64,000 nt of DNA from Paralichthys olivaceus (Eukaryota > Chordata > Actinopteri > Pleuronectiformes > Paralichthyidae), in contig NC_091113.1 of NCBI RefSeq assembly GCF_024713975.1, forward strand, positions 9,622,501 through 9,686,500, in the 5' to 3' direction. The position numbers were made by a program, and so were the translations under genes. The notes under the pieces are model-generated. The model ran no database searches and was not told the origin of the DNA. It saw nothing but the letters and a program-made list of their open reading frames with translations. Position 1 is the first letter of the stretch. The number at the start of each line of letters is the position of its first letter. Below, in pieces: positions 47,627 through 59,400 of the stretch.

Positions 47627-48821
47627 ATGCCGACCAGCGCTCCCAGTACGAGGATCATGTCTGCAGCCAGCAGACCTGGTGAGGGACTTGCATGATCATT
47701 TAGAAAACCAAGATTTATCAATCAGCTGTTATGGAAACTTTATCGGAAACTATTTAGTTAAGTTCATTTTAATTTTTCAGATTTCTTCTCTAACGTGTTA
47801 AATTTCATAATGTTTTCACCTTTCAGATTCCAGTATTGACAATTCTGTGGTGACACCATAGAACGAGACTGACAATCAAATTTGTTTCATATTTCCAGGG
47901 ACAAAATCTAAAGATGTGGCTTCTCCGACAGGTGAGGTTTCAAAGTCAACTTATCTCACTGTTTCAAAGAGCGAGCAGCTCACTGTGATCACAGCCATCT
48001 TCCCTCCTTAATATATCATATGATATAATTCAGATCACATCCCAGTCTACGAGCCCAACATCACTGAGCCCACCTGCAGAGCTGATCTTCTAAAATGTAG
48101 GTAAAAACATTTTTCCTGTATATTTGCAATTATTGGTTCTAAAGGCACATTTCCCGGCATCCCACAGACTGGGTCAAATTTTCCCTGGATGACAAGACAG
48201 CCAATAAGATGCTGTGGGTCACAGAGGGTGGATCCAAGGTGTCACGCATGACTGACGATGTCACTTGTCCCGTCCTGGACAGACCTGAGAGATACGAGCA
48301 CGTCCCCCAGGCACAGCTTTTAAGCAACAGTCACACATTTTTGCAACTGTCCTTAAATGTCCAGCTGACTTTTAATTATCTTTCTATTCAAGGTTCTTTG
48401 CAAAGAAGGCATCCTGGGCTTCAGAGCTTACTGGGAAGTCAAGTATTCAGGATGGGTGGTTGTCGGAGTGGCCTATGAAGGGACCGGGAGGAGGGGAAGT
48501 GAAGGACCCTGCGGGCTGGGGGAGAATGAGCACTCCTGGGGTCTCGGGTGGGGCGGATCCCACTACCAGCTGTGGTTCAATGGCATTAACACAGAGATCT
48601 GGGACGTTCCCCAGTGCACCACCATCGGGGTCTACCTCGACCATCCAGCTGGTGTCATCAATTTTTATGCAGTAGAGGAGGTGAAGGAGGGAGAGGAGGG
48701 TGAAGGCAGGAGGGAGGTCAGACTTCTGCAGAAGATTAAGAGCTCCTTCAAGGGGAGGATGATGCCAGGTTTGTGGGTCGGACAAAAATCATCATGTACG
48801 TTTGTGAAACAGGAAGAGTAA
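47627..48821 (+). CDS. Stand-alone PRY-SPRY (B30.2) protein, copy C
   Basis: Five exons: 47627-47678, 47899-47931, 48034-48096, 48168-48310, 48393-48821, encoding 239 residues. The leader has [20 protein letters not shown] has [20 protein letters not shown] and [19 protein letters not shown] has [54 protein letters not shown] and PGLWVG. Start: MPTSAPS aligns with MPTTTRL of copy B; an in-frame ATG at 47579 would add 16 residues but leaves a very short 5' UTR after the TATA box. The fourth intron begins with GC, not GT (CAG|GCACAG), where copy B has CAG|GTACAG. The open frame is otherwise intact. If that intron is not removed, the protein would lose its SPRY part. Confidence 0.82.
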
Positions 48822-48901
48822 AGTTAAAAAAAGGGTTTAAACTCCATCGATAACACATATAAATATCCGTAAGTCTGTGACAGACACTTTGTGGCAAATG
48901 A

Positions 48902-48907
48902 AATAAA
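48902..48907 (+). terminator. Poly(A) signal AATAAA, PRY-SPRY gene C
   Basis: AATAAA 81 nt after the stop codon of copy C, giving a short 3' UTR of about 100 nt. Confidence 0.7.
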
Positions 48908-50366
48908 AAAGATGCATTGACCATGTGTACAAAATCTTTGTATATATAATCAAATCTTTGTCAAGAAGATGCTATTTGTTTAACAGTTTGTATGAATGTT
49001 AATTTTGTCAAACCTGAATGTTAAATATTGATTGTTGGTGTCATTCGCTTTATATGTATATACATATTGTATTGTGAAGTTTATAGTCGAGCATAATAAT
49101 ATAATCTGGACAAATAAAAGACAATACTCTGAGTGACTTCGTTTAAATGAAAACCCTTTTTTGAAGTTGTCATGAGTCATAAAGTCGAAATAATATTAAG
49201 CTGCCTATTGTCATAGAGATTACACATAAAAACGGGCTACTATAAATTAAAACTCATTTCATTTGCACAACATATCTATTAATATAACTATGGTCCAATG
49301 TACATGTCCATGGAACCACATTACAACCAACATTTACGCTAATTTAACTTTATGAAAAACACATAAAAATTCATGGGTCCTCAACATCTGTTCCGCAATG
49401 TGGAGAAACATCCCAAATATATCAGCATCAATCACACTGAGTATTTAATACTATGACCTTGATGTAGAAAGTTACTCATTTAAACTTTCAAAAGAAAAAA
49501 TAAGCTTTCTTTGGATCAGAAGCTAAAGCTACTGTCCATGCTAAATATATTTAAGAGGGGTCAAAGGAGACACATTTTCTGCAGAGCTTTGTCGTAGAGC
49601 TCAGAGGTTGGATTTATAAATACAAAGTTAACACCGCAGGAACATTAATCCATCAATGTCATGAGGGGCATTCAAAGTGGACGTTACCTGCAGCTGCTCT
49701 GGATCTTTCATTCTCCACCTTCCACTGTTAACACTGTGCAGAGGGGAGGGGGGAACCGCAGGATTAGGCTGGTGACATGAAGGCAAATCCAGGGGGCAAT
49801 AAACAAGATCGCATGGGTGCACACAAATAGGGCCAATGAGGGAGTGTGGAGCATGTAGGACAGGACCTGATAAAGTATAACAGAAGAAGATGCAGGACTA
49901 AACTCATACTGACTTAATTTACAACAACAACATCAAGCAATCGTGAAAAAAATGAATCAGGCTGAAGTTACAGAGTCAAAAGAACCTGACTCTTACCTGA
50001 AGTTGCCTCTGAGGCAGGGAAGTTGTGTTTGTTTGCATTGTGCACAGAGTTTCAGAGGCAAAGACATGATTAACTTCTCACACAAATGATTTTGATTGTT
50101 TCTTACTGAATCTCATATCACTGTGATTTTAATGTAAATATTGGATCATTTTCTGTTTCACATAAGAGATATTTTTAATTCTGATGCTGCTGTGGTGTCT
50201 TCATCAGATAAATCAGTGGAACAGCACCTCTCTAAGTCTACCTGCAGCTGCATGCTAGTTACACTGAAGTAAAGCCTGGTGCACTCTGACCTCTAGTGGT
50301 GGTAGAAGTGGTTAGATCCCTGAATTAAGTTAAAGGTAACTCCTACGTAAGCCAAAGTAAGACTGC

Positions 50367-50742
50367 TTTAAAGGTACAGTGTGTAGAATTTTGTGATATC
50401 TATTGTTGAAGTTTCATGTTGCAGCTGAACACCCCTCACCTCACCGTCTCCTTCCAAACACGAAAAAGAACCTGTGGAAACCTTCAGTTGTTATAAAAAC
50501 TCAAAAGGTTTTAGTTTGCTCAGTCTGGAATAATGTAAAAAACATGGCGGCTTCCGTAGAGAGGGTCCCCTCGATGTAAATATAAAGTATTTAAATATAA
50601 AGGGCTTTTTCTGGGGTAAAGGAAAATACAATTTATACAATTTAGATGAAACGAACTAGTCAAAACATCATGAGGATTATGCTACATTAAATTTCTGCGA
50701 ATAGTTCCCTTTCACTTAAATCTTACACACTGGGCCTTTAAA
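50367..50742. mobile_element. MITE-like element, family M1, copy 2
   Basis: Left end TTAAAGGTACAGTGTGTAGA and right end TCTTACACACTGGGCCTTTA are inverted repeats. Shared internal blocks with copy 1 include GTTGCAGCTGAA, TATAAAAACTCAAAA or CATAAAAACTCAAAA, and ACAATTTAGATGAAAC. Same orientation as copy 1. Confidence 0.82.
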
Positions 50743-51549
50743 TATCTACTTAACTTAAAGTGCATGGCTATTTGCAGCAAAATGTAGTTAAAGTATTAAA
50801 ATAAAAGTACTACTTCTATCCCATGTCAATATTTATGTATTTGGTTTTACATTTTTTTCTATATTGTGGTCTTTTACTATATTTTAATTCGATTTATTTA
50901 AATTTTCTTCTTTCTATTTCTGAAATTCTAAATTTTGACATTTGGCAGTCGACAGGATCATGGGATAGAAACAAGAAAAGTCCCTCACAATGAATAATTA
51001 ACAATGTACCATAATTAAATGAAACAAAAGTTCTATTGAACAATGTTGTTCAGTAATGCCAGTGACAAGATCAGATAAGATAAAACTTAATTTTTCCATA
51101 CACCTGGAAGATTCAGTTGTTACAGCAGCAGGCAGGTCAGAATGAGGTAGAAATAAAATATACATATATATACATATATATATATAAATATATATATATA
51201 AAAAAGCTATAGAATAAAACATTTAATAAAACATATTGAGTATGCTCGTTATATAGACCTTTCACTGTTTGTACACGAATGTTTTAAAGTAAGTGCAGTG
51301 GCAGAGGATGATCAGATAAGGTTACCACAGTGAATGTTATGTGTTAATATTAGAGAGTTATTACAGTACTGGAACTTTATATGACGCTGATCCTTCATCT
51401 TCAATTGAGTGATGAAGAGGGTCAAGTAAGGTGAGTTCCACTCCATCTCCATATGTGTCTCACTTGCAAGTACTTTCCCCCTGATGTTGATACAAGTTGT
51501 GTAACTTATGATGTTTTATATTAGTTATATAGTATGAAGCCTAGATTGT

Positions 51550-51650
51550 CAGTCATCCAAGTCATGATATTTTCTCGATTTGTGTCTTGAAGATGTTTCA
51601 TCTCTCATCCAAAAGTACCTCTTCAGTTCAGAGCTGAGGAAGTTCTTTAG
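51550..51650. repeat. Possible interspersed repeat fragment
   Basis: The phrase TTGAAGATGTTTCATCTCTC ... ATCCAAAAGTACCTCTTCAG resembles a motif repeated widely in teleost genomes. There is a single copy in this window, so the call rests on memory of the motif type. Confidence 0.35.
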
Positions 51651-51745
51651 TACAACTTAGAAAAAGATGTGTAGCCTATACTATGACTGCACCACAACTG
51701 CATCAGTATATCGTTTTATTAGAATGGTCTATGAAGTTACTTAAT

Positions 51746-51771
51746 ACATATATATATATATATATATATAT
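51746..51771. repeat. TA microsatellite
   Basis: About 12 uninterrupted AT units in the intergenic region. A looser TA-rich run lies at 51146-51200. Confidence 0.95.
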
Positions 51772-53804
51772 TTGTATACATGTATGATATAAGTCAGAAA
51801 TGAGGAACATCATGTCTAAAATTATATCAGGTGTTTGTTTTATTTGTTGTTTTTTAAAGAAATATTTTAATCCAATAAAGTTTACGATATGAAAAGACGC
51901 ATTTCAATGCATTATTAAAACATGTATATTAAAAAAGGACACTTCGCTCTTTTATCAATAATAAATGATTTTAAAAACTCATTGAGTGCATCAATTTATG
52001 CAGATTAAAGTTCTACATCAGTGATTTAATGGAACCTCATAATATGTCCATAAGATGGCGCCATTGTTTTATCTATAATTTGGGATTACTGCACTATGAG
52101 TCACAGCCAGCAAGTTGTTCTTCTGCATTGACTTTGATTCATGTTGCAAATAATGTGAATTATAATCTAATTTTATTTATGATGTGCATTTGCTCATTGT
52201 AACAGAATGGATTACATTTCATTTTCTCAGAGTGACACTGATTCACAAGTTATTTTCCACATCAAAAACAGGTGCTCACTCAAATGACAAAAAAAAAAAA
52301 GGGACATTATTTACTGTATCCACTTTAACATGATCTCCACGTGACTGACTGGTCTGATTTTACTGTGAATTATTTAAAAAACCATTAAAGTAACACATCA
52401 AAGTATATAAACGTTAAATGTAGATTTTGTTGAATTTACATTTTGGTCATTTTTGTATTCATCATATCAACACTTGTAACTTAAAGTGAGAATAACCAAA
52501 GCAAAAACACTCTGAAGAAATAATGCAATAAAATGAGTTTGAGCACAGATTAAAATATAAAAAATAATATATTAATTAATATAAATGCACTATAATACAC
52601 AACATGATATACCTATATTTCCCACCAGACAGTGCAGTAATTGCTCAGTCATTAGTGTAAATTACCAAGCTGTTGCAGTACACAGAAACTCTTCTGCTGT
52701 TGAATTGCATGTTTAAATTAAGCTGTTTGAACGCAGAGGGAATAAATAAAGTCCCTGGCCCCTCTGCTCTGAAGTGAATCCACTGAGGAGAAGCAGCCAG
52801 AGAGTATCACTTCCCCTGTCCGTCAAAAAAGATGTTCGTCTTTCAGCGCGTGGCTCCCACAGTCTGTCAGTCACTTGGGTGTAGCTCGGAGAAGCAGGCA
52901 TCCTGGGGTCACTCAACGGCGGCAATAAGCAGCTAATACAATAAAACCTGGTGAAACGAGGCCACGATTTAAGCAGACGATCAGAGATTGCATTTTCTTT
53001 ACGGGAAATGTAGCTGCCCTGCAAATCATCTCTGTGATTGTTTGTGAAGTTTGCTATCATTGAAAAGGCTGCATTTAAAGTCGCCCTATGATTCAATTCC
53101 CTTATCAGATGTGGGGGGGGTGGAAGCTGGCCGTAAACTTTTGAAATTCATTGCACCGTGACACAAAGCCACCGACAACATGGTCAAATCTTCTGGAGGA
53201 AAACAGCAGATCCATATGTTAACTTGATAAAAAGGTCTGTGTAGAGGTTTGCTGTGGCGGGCTTGAATGTGAATGTTAGGATTTAAAGGGACAGAAGAAT
53301 AAATGCAACCCAATGGAGAGAGAATATGAAAAGAGGGATTCTGAAAACCAAAGTCTGTCTCTTAACATGTTGACGATATGTCCCACAGTGTCTACATCAA
53401 GCTTGTGGAATAAGAAAGAAAGAAAATTGAAGAAAATAAGTAATGTCAGTGAGCAGCATTCAAACTCTGAGTTTACTTTATCTGTTAGATTATATAAGTC
53501 TGAAATTGTAATTCAGCATTTCTTCTGAAAATAATACATCAGCTGGAGGCCCCTCTATGTACCGTGAATTCAGTTTGAAAATGTACTTGCAGACATTCCA
53601 CAAAACTTCTTTTACAGATTCTGCACTAACCACTGAGCGATCACATCAGATGCACAGGATGCTGACTGGGCCAGACGTATTTTTAAGTGGTCAAAATGTT
53701 CGTCTCATCGCTGTCAGAAATTCTTTTGAGGGGCTAAACCGGTCAGAATATTCTTTATGAAACTTAATACACACACTGCCCTTTCCCCTTCTGCCTCTTT
53801 CTGT

Positions 53805-53806
<2 letters not shown>

Positions 53807-53835
<29 letters not shown>
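53807..53835. repeat. CA microsatellite
   Basis: About 14 uninterrupted CA units in the intergenic region upstream of the muscle gene. Confidence 0.95.
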
Positions 53836-53838
<3 letters not shown>

Positions 53839-54371
53839 CACACACAATAACATTACACGTTAACTTTCTTTTTAATTTTCTTTTTCTCTACCAGCCTTAT
53901 TGACTCACATGACTCCCCCTGCTCATCTATGTGCCGTTTACTACATTTCACTGATCTGCTCCAGTTAACAAATATCAGCAATATAAACAAAATGACTGAA
54001 GTATAAATATGACAGAATTATCTTCAGTTTATCTATAAGTTATCAAGAATTCATATTTAAGATATCACTAGAATAACACTTGTAATGTTGGGCAGTTTGA
54101 TAATTAAAAAAATTAATGAAAAAGTAAAGTAATCAGTAACATTTAACTGTACATGGATGTTGGAAAAGTTTTTTTTTACTGTGAGTCAATTAGTAAAACA
54201 TGGAGATACTGAAGTAAATTACAAATATCTCTTTAACTGTGCTTCAGTACACTTCTTGAGAGTAAATACACGTTCACTACTGCATTCCTGTGTGTCAAAG
54301 GTGCTTTCACAGTAAGTTATATTCTGATCTATTCTTCCCTCTCAATCTTCAGTCAACACTATTTTTCCTTA

Positions 54372-54422
54372 ACCCACATCGACCCCTTCAGCTCCAGAAA
54401 TGCTGAAGGGGTTGATGTGGGT
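54372..54422. repeat. 51-bp hairpin with 21-bp arms
   Basis: ACCCACATCGACCCCTTCAG(C) at 54372-54392 pairs with 54402-54422 (reverse complement, one mismatch that would be a G-U pair on one strand). The loop is 9 nt. It is intergenic, with no neighbouring gene for about 2 kb. Confidence 0.9.
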
Positions 54423-55187
54423 CACTGACATTCCTGTCCCCTTTCACAGAGTCAGCACGTTTCTGATAAATGAAGGAGGAGACGACGACAGGTAATAAAG
54501 ACGTGCTTTTGAAACTTGCTGGGAAATAGGAAGCAGACGCTGCTGCTCGGGGGTAGTGTTATAAAAGTGCTCTGTGACTGTGGCCAGTTGACCATGTACA
54601 GTAAGTCTGGCTTTCAAACGGCTTTGTGCTACAAATAGGACCTTAACAGTATCAGGGCTCCGTTTGGGAAACCAAGCAACAGTGGTGGACCTGAACAAAG
54701 TACATTTACTCAAGTAGCCTACAGTATTAAGTAACTTGTTGTTTACTTGAGTACTTACATTGACTTCTTACTGTATCTTTTTGACAGCCACAGTTTCTTG
54801 ATGCTGATAAACATCACAGTCAAACGTCATTGGCTCATAAAGAAGAGTCAGTGACGTTAAATCACTTCTTAAAACCCGTTTTTTATAGATTTACTTTTTT
54901 TTGTAATATAACTCCTTTTATGTGCTCAAGTTTCATGTGACATAGCTCTATATTTATTCATTCATATGTTTTCTCTTCCCATCTTAAAGGAGACAGTTGA
55001 TATCACTTTCATGTTTCTATGATTGATATGAAGCTAACATAGCACACCAGCTTATCATAAAGACTTGAAACAGGTTGCTAGGTAACTGACTGACACTCAG
55101 CAAGGAAAATAATCACAATTGCAAAAACTTGGATTATCATTTTTGCTGTGGTTTTTGACACAGAAAAAATATAAGGTGCAGTAGTGC

Positions 55188-55417
55188 AGGGGCGGCAGTG
55201 GATCAAAAGGTAGAGCGGGTCGACCACAAATCCGATTTCCCGGCTCCTCCATTCTTCCTTCTGAGGTTTCGTTTGTGCAGAATATTGAACCCAAATTGTC
55301 TGCGATGGCTGCGCTGACAGTGTGTGAGGGAAAATCTGCTGCATAAAAAAGTGTGTGTGAATGTAACTTGAACTGTAAAGCCCTTTGAGTGGTCAATCAA
55401 ATTGGAAAAGTGCTATC
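55188..55417 (+). mobile_element. Degraded tRNA-derived SINE
   Basis: The head GGGGCGGCAGTGGATCAAAA with GGTAGAGCGGGTCG looks like a tRNA-derived polymerase III A-box region. A degraded B box follows near 55230-55250. The tail ACTGTAAAGCCCTTTGAGTG ... GGAAAAGTGCTAT matches a common fish SINE/LINE 3' end. It is not a functional tRNA gene. Confidence 0.65.
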
Positions 55418-55634
55418 TAAAGGGATAGTTCACCCAAAAATAAAAATTCACACATTATCTACGTATTTGAGTCCAAAAAACACTTGTGGAGACTCAGGGG
55501 TAAACAGTCAAGGTAATTTACACCATGTTTTTAGTCTAATTGTCCTCTGTGATCCACGTGTGAACACGGCTCCAGAGGAGAACTCCAAAGAGGATCATCA
55601 GTGAATTTTCATTTTTGGGTGAACTATCAGTTGA
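55418..55634. mobile_element. MITE-like element with GATAGTTCACCC ends
   Basis: Left end AAGGGATAGTTCACCCAAAA and right end TTTTTGGGTGAACTATCAGT form inverted repeats about 215 bp apart. The sequence type is very common in teleost genomes. It directly abuts the 3' tail of the SINE at 55188-55417. Confidence 0.75.
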
Positions 55635-56185
55635 AGTACAATCGATTTAGTGCATGGGTTTTTGACTAGGCTAGCGTTTCACTCCTTTTCCAAATAGAAG
55701 CTACTTCCTTGCTCAAACCTTATGTTATCCACACAAATACACAGAAAATAATTTAGTGCTGGACATGATAGAACCTTAAAATGAACAACATTCAGAAAAC
55801 AATGGTTTGGGCCATCAGGTTTCCTTATTTCTGATTAAAAGAATTGATGCAAATAGAATTTTGTAAAATGTGTTCAGGAGCACCAGGTCAAACATCAAAC
55901 TGTGTGAGACGTCTGTGTTCACAAATTTCTTGCTCAGCCAACCTGGCACATCTAGTGCAGCACCAAGTGATCCGTACTAAAACAGACCACAAAAATTATG
56001 TGCGAATACTTGTTGATCCCCCTCCTAATGAGGCAGTAAAGGGGTGATGACTGGGAGATTAATGCAACATCACAAGTTGCTATATAAAGTGTCTACAATT
56101 GGGTCAGTTGATGGTCATCAGTGTATTTTGTGCTTCCAACAAACTCACTGGAGCTCGATGGGTTTAGACAGTTCATTAATCTCAT

Positions 56186-56207
56186 TATAAAAGTGAAGAT
56201 ATAAAAG
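56186..56207 (+). promoter_or_regulatory. Two tandem TATAAAAG boxes upstream of the muscle gene
   Basis: TATAAAAG occurs at 56186-56193 and again at 56200-56207, each followed by TGAAG, as a 14-bp duplication. They lie about 250-270 nt upstream of the first coding exon's ATG. A weaker AATAAAAG at 56390-56397 is closer to the ATG (66 nt), so the true start site is uncertain. Confidence 0.45.
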
Positions 56208-56455
56208 TGAAGCGGCCCTTTCAGCGCCACCTCGCCCACTTATTTCTTCACCTTATCACACTCACTCCTGACTTCCTCTCTTCTTGAACTCTTCAAGTGT
56301 CGTCAGTCTCCTCTGCGCTCCTCGCTCACTGAAGGGTGTGGGTGACTCGAGTGCCAGGAGAGCTTTGAATAACAGAGCGAGAGGGGAGAAATAAAAGGAA
56401 TAAGCAGCACAAGCCCTCAGTCTTCTAGCGGCAAAGACAAGACACAGGAATAACC

Positions 56456-59400
56456 ATGCCTGAGCCAGTCCCTGCAGGTATGGACATAGCTTTTATTTTG
56501 GAAGGGGAAAGTCTCATCACATTGCAATTAGGCGACTAATTAGTCTTGTTTCAGCTGCAATGTTGATGCTTGAATTTTAAGTTTGGTTGAAGGTTTTAGT
56601 GAAGTCCTATGTTTGCTTGGAAAGTAAATGATAGTGATAGTGATGCTCAGCGTAAAATGCAATTTCCTACTTTATTTCAACAATTATCCTATTTTGGTAT
56701 TTAAGATCATCTGTGACAAAATGAGTGAAATTTTTTTGTTGTAATGGACAATATAAAAGTACTACAGATACAAGCAGGTGAGCTTTAATTAAATGCTCAG
56801 TCTGACATTCTGCAGAAGCAGTGATGAGATTCAGGAGTCTCAGGCACACAAGTTTAATCCTGTGTGATTGACAGTCATGTTTTCTCCTCGATCACTGTAA
56901 CTGTAAATGCACATTTAAGTACAGTCTTAAGTTGTTTCACCCAGTTTTTCATTTTTCATATTTATGTTGGTGTCACAAAACAAAATGCTAAAATGTAGAA
57001 TTATATCAAACTTAAATACCCAGTTAAACTGCAAGTGAAACAAATTTTAAAGTTATTTAAAAAATATGAAATTGTTGTCTCCTGTTGTTATTTTTACATA
57101 AAGAACATTTCAAAGGCCATAAATGATCATAGGAGCAACTGCTGTGACATCATCAGGCCGGTGTCACTGCCACCTTATTTACAACTGGAAATCTTCCAGA
57201 GACGGTTGGGGTAGTAGCAGCTTTATAAGTAAATACTGTGGCTGGTATACACCACATTTTTTATTCTTTATAGCAAAAGTCGACATTATGGAGAGAATCA
57301 CACTAACTGTGATTCTGAACTCTCACGTTTCATACGAGTATATTTTTACTTTCTTCAAAAATAATCCAGATTTCCCCTCACATAAAACCTCACACTTGGC
57401 ACTTTCAGGCAAATGCCACTTTCTCATGAATAGTTTTTCTTGTGTCCTTCACCCCCGGGGCACCATCTGTCTGCCACGTTTGCAGAGCGTTCTCTAAATC
57501 ACTGAAGTGACAGAAACCTGAGATAAGACTCTGTCATAGCGGATTAGTCTGTTAGAAGTTTCACAGGCCAAAATGATGTGAAGCGAGCTAAGCCCTTCAA
57601 ACCCCTTCGACTAATTTCTACGCCAACCGTGTTGTGATTGTGGATGTAATAGACTTTGCTCGGGTTGTTTTCACATTTGCTCCTTTGCGCACTTTGCATT
57701 TTTATCCTTTTTTCTCTGCATCGCTCACCTAGAGCTAATCTCATCTAATACAAGCTGCTTTTATTTTTATCCCAGACACATAACCAGGCACTGGTTTTAT
57801 TCACCATATACAGCCACAGATTTTATCCATGTAATATGGATATGATTCCACTTTGCTTACTGTATGTCTGCACCTCCCACTGCTCCGTCATACCAAACTC
57901 GACTGCAGAGCTTCGAGTGTGAGGCTCAGATAACAGGCTACTCCAAATTTGTAACTTGAAAATCCTGTGAATCATATTTCGAAACTCGACCCAACATTTT
58001 CACCCTTAATTTAAATCGCAACACTTGTTTTCCCACAATAATGTTTATTTCTTACATTAGATGAGCTGACACAATATCTGTACTGCTTCACTTGGCAGCC
58101 AGAAGCCGCCCTCAGCTAATGGCTAAAAATAATCCAGAATAACCCCTGACCTTTTCCTCTTTCTTTGAAATACTCGTAAATTTATAGAGTTTCCCACACC
58201 TGCGTGTATCAGGTTTTGCTACAAGCCTCATGGGCCCAGCTGAGATAAATCATGACATAATCTGCCACTTTCATCCACAAAGTTTCCTAGTGGTCAGCAG
58301 GCCAGACACTCCCTGCCCGAATGCGTACGTAGCTGCGAGGTCGTCAATTGAGCACATGACAGTGTTCTTCTCAGTGGTCGGGAGTGGTCTCATGATTCAT
58401 GCTCGTAATTCCTTTCATCGCTTTGACCTGATGAGACACCGCAAGGGCGAGTTGAAACAAAACTGCTGTGGGAAGTTTTTCCAGTCCCCAACGCAGGTCC
58501 ATCTCCTGCAGGAGACAAAATCCAGGGCATCGAATTATTGTTGATGAGAATTTAAATCAAATAAAGGTACAGTCTGATCCAAATCACAGACTCCTGTCAC
58601 TCCTAGATTGATTGGACAGGTCTTTTAATACTTTTTGAGTTTTTAATCCTTAATGTTTTCATCTTTGTGTGAAAATAGAAAAAAAAGGCATTGTACAAAA
58701 CATGTAGAAGAGATTCATTTCGTGAAATTGGATGCTTTATCTTACGTTGCAGTAAATATGAGGCTAGTCAGTGAATTTCTGACATTAATATTCTCTAATG
58801 TGACATTGCCTTATATCTATGGCTATATTACATTAGTTCATTTGAAACTTTGTGTTAATGAAATATAGCCCTCAGATATATAAGTATTTATTAAATATTA
58901 AGTTTTCAAATGTTTACCTGTTGGTTTAGCAGCTGTCCTGAAAGTTTTCCAAAACATTAGATTTTCTCATCTTTCTGGCACACACACCATTGCCCTGTGT
59001 AGGACAAACTCCACAGTGATCTATAATTGGACACTGCAAATACCTGTAACTAAAAATAAATATTAAATGACTTTCATATCCACATTTGTTTATAGCAGAT
59101 CCAACAGCTCAAGCATTAAATTATGTGTTGCTGAAATGTCTCATAAAGTTGGCTGTCCACAGACGCCAGGACATCCTCAGAGGTTTGATCAGGTCAGGCC
59201 GTCGCATAACTTCCTTTATCTCTTGGTCATCACACACTCAGTAAATCAAGCTGTCAGTGGTGATCAACAAAGTGTGAGGTGGACCTGCGGCACCTTAACT
59301 AACCTTAGAAAATAATTAGTGAAACACCAAAACATATCCATAACTCCTCTGAGAATAAAGGAGGGGTAACTGAGACACAAATGTCCTTTTTAATTATATA

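Larger units (their letters stand above)
48910..56180. other. Intergenic region between PRY-SPRY gene C and the muscle gene
   Basis: About 7.3 kb, AT-rich, with no supported gene. It contains a MITE (50367-50742), TA-rich runs (51146-51200, 51746-51771), a CA run (53807-53835), a 51-bp hairpin (54372-54422), a degraded SINE and a MITE side by side (55188-55634). A patch at 52730-52900 is GC-richer than its surroundings, but no exon could be defined in it. Confidence 0.6.

Noticed and set aside
39844-48821. Fish venom cytolysin (stonustoxin-type) genes
   Set aside because: Those proteins also end in a PRY-SPRY domain, but the long N-terminal pore-forming part is absent in all three genes. Only the shared B30.2 fold is present, so no toxin call is justified.
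49628-49822. Small open frame with a possible donor near 49687
   Set aside because: No partner exon, no recognisable protein and no promoter signal.
55188-55260. tRNA gene
   Set aside because: The A-box-like head belongs to a SINE. The B box is degraded and no cloverleaf can be formed.
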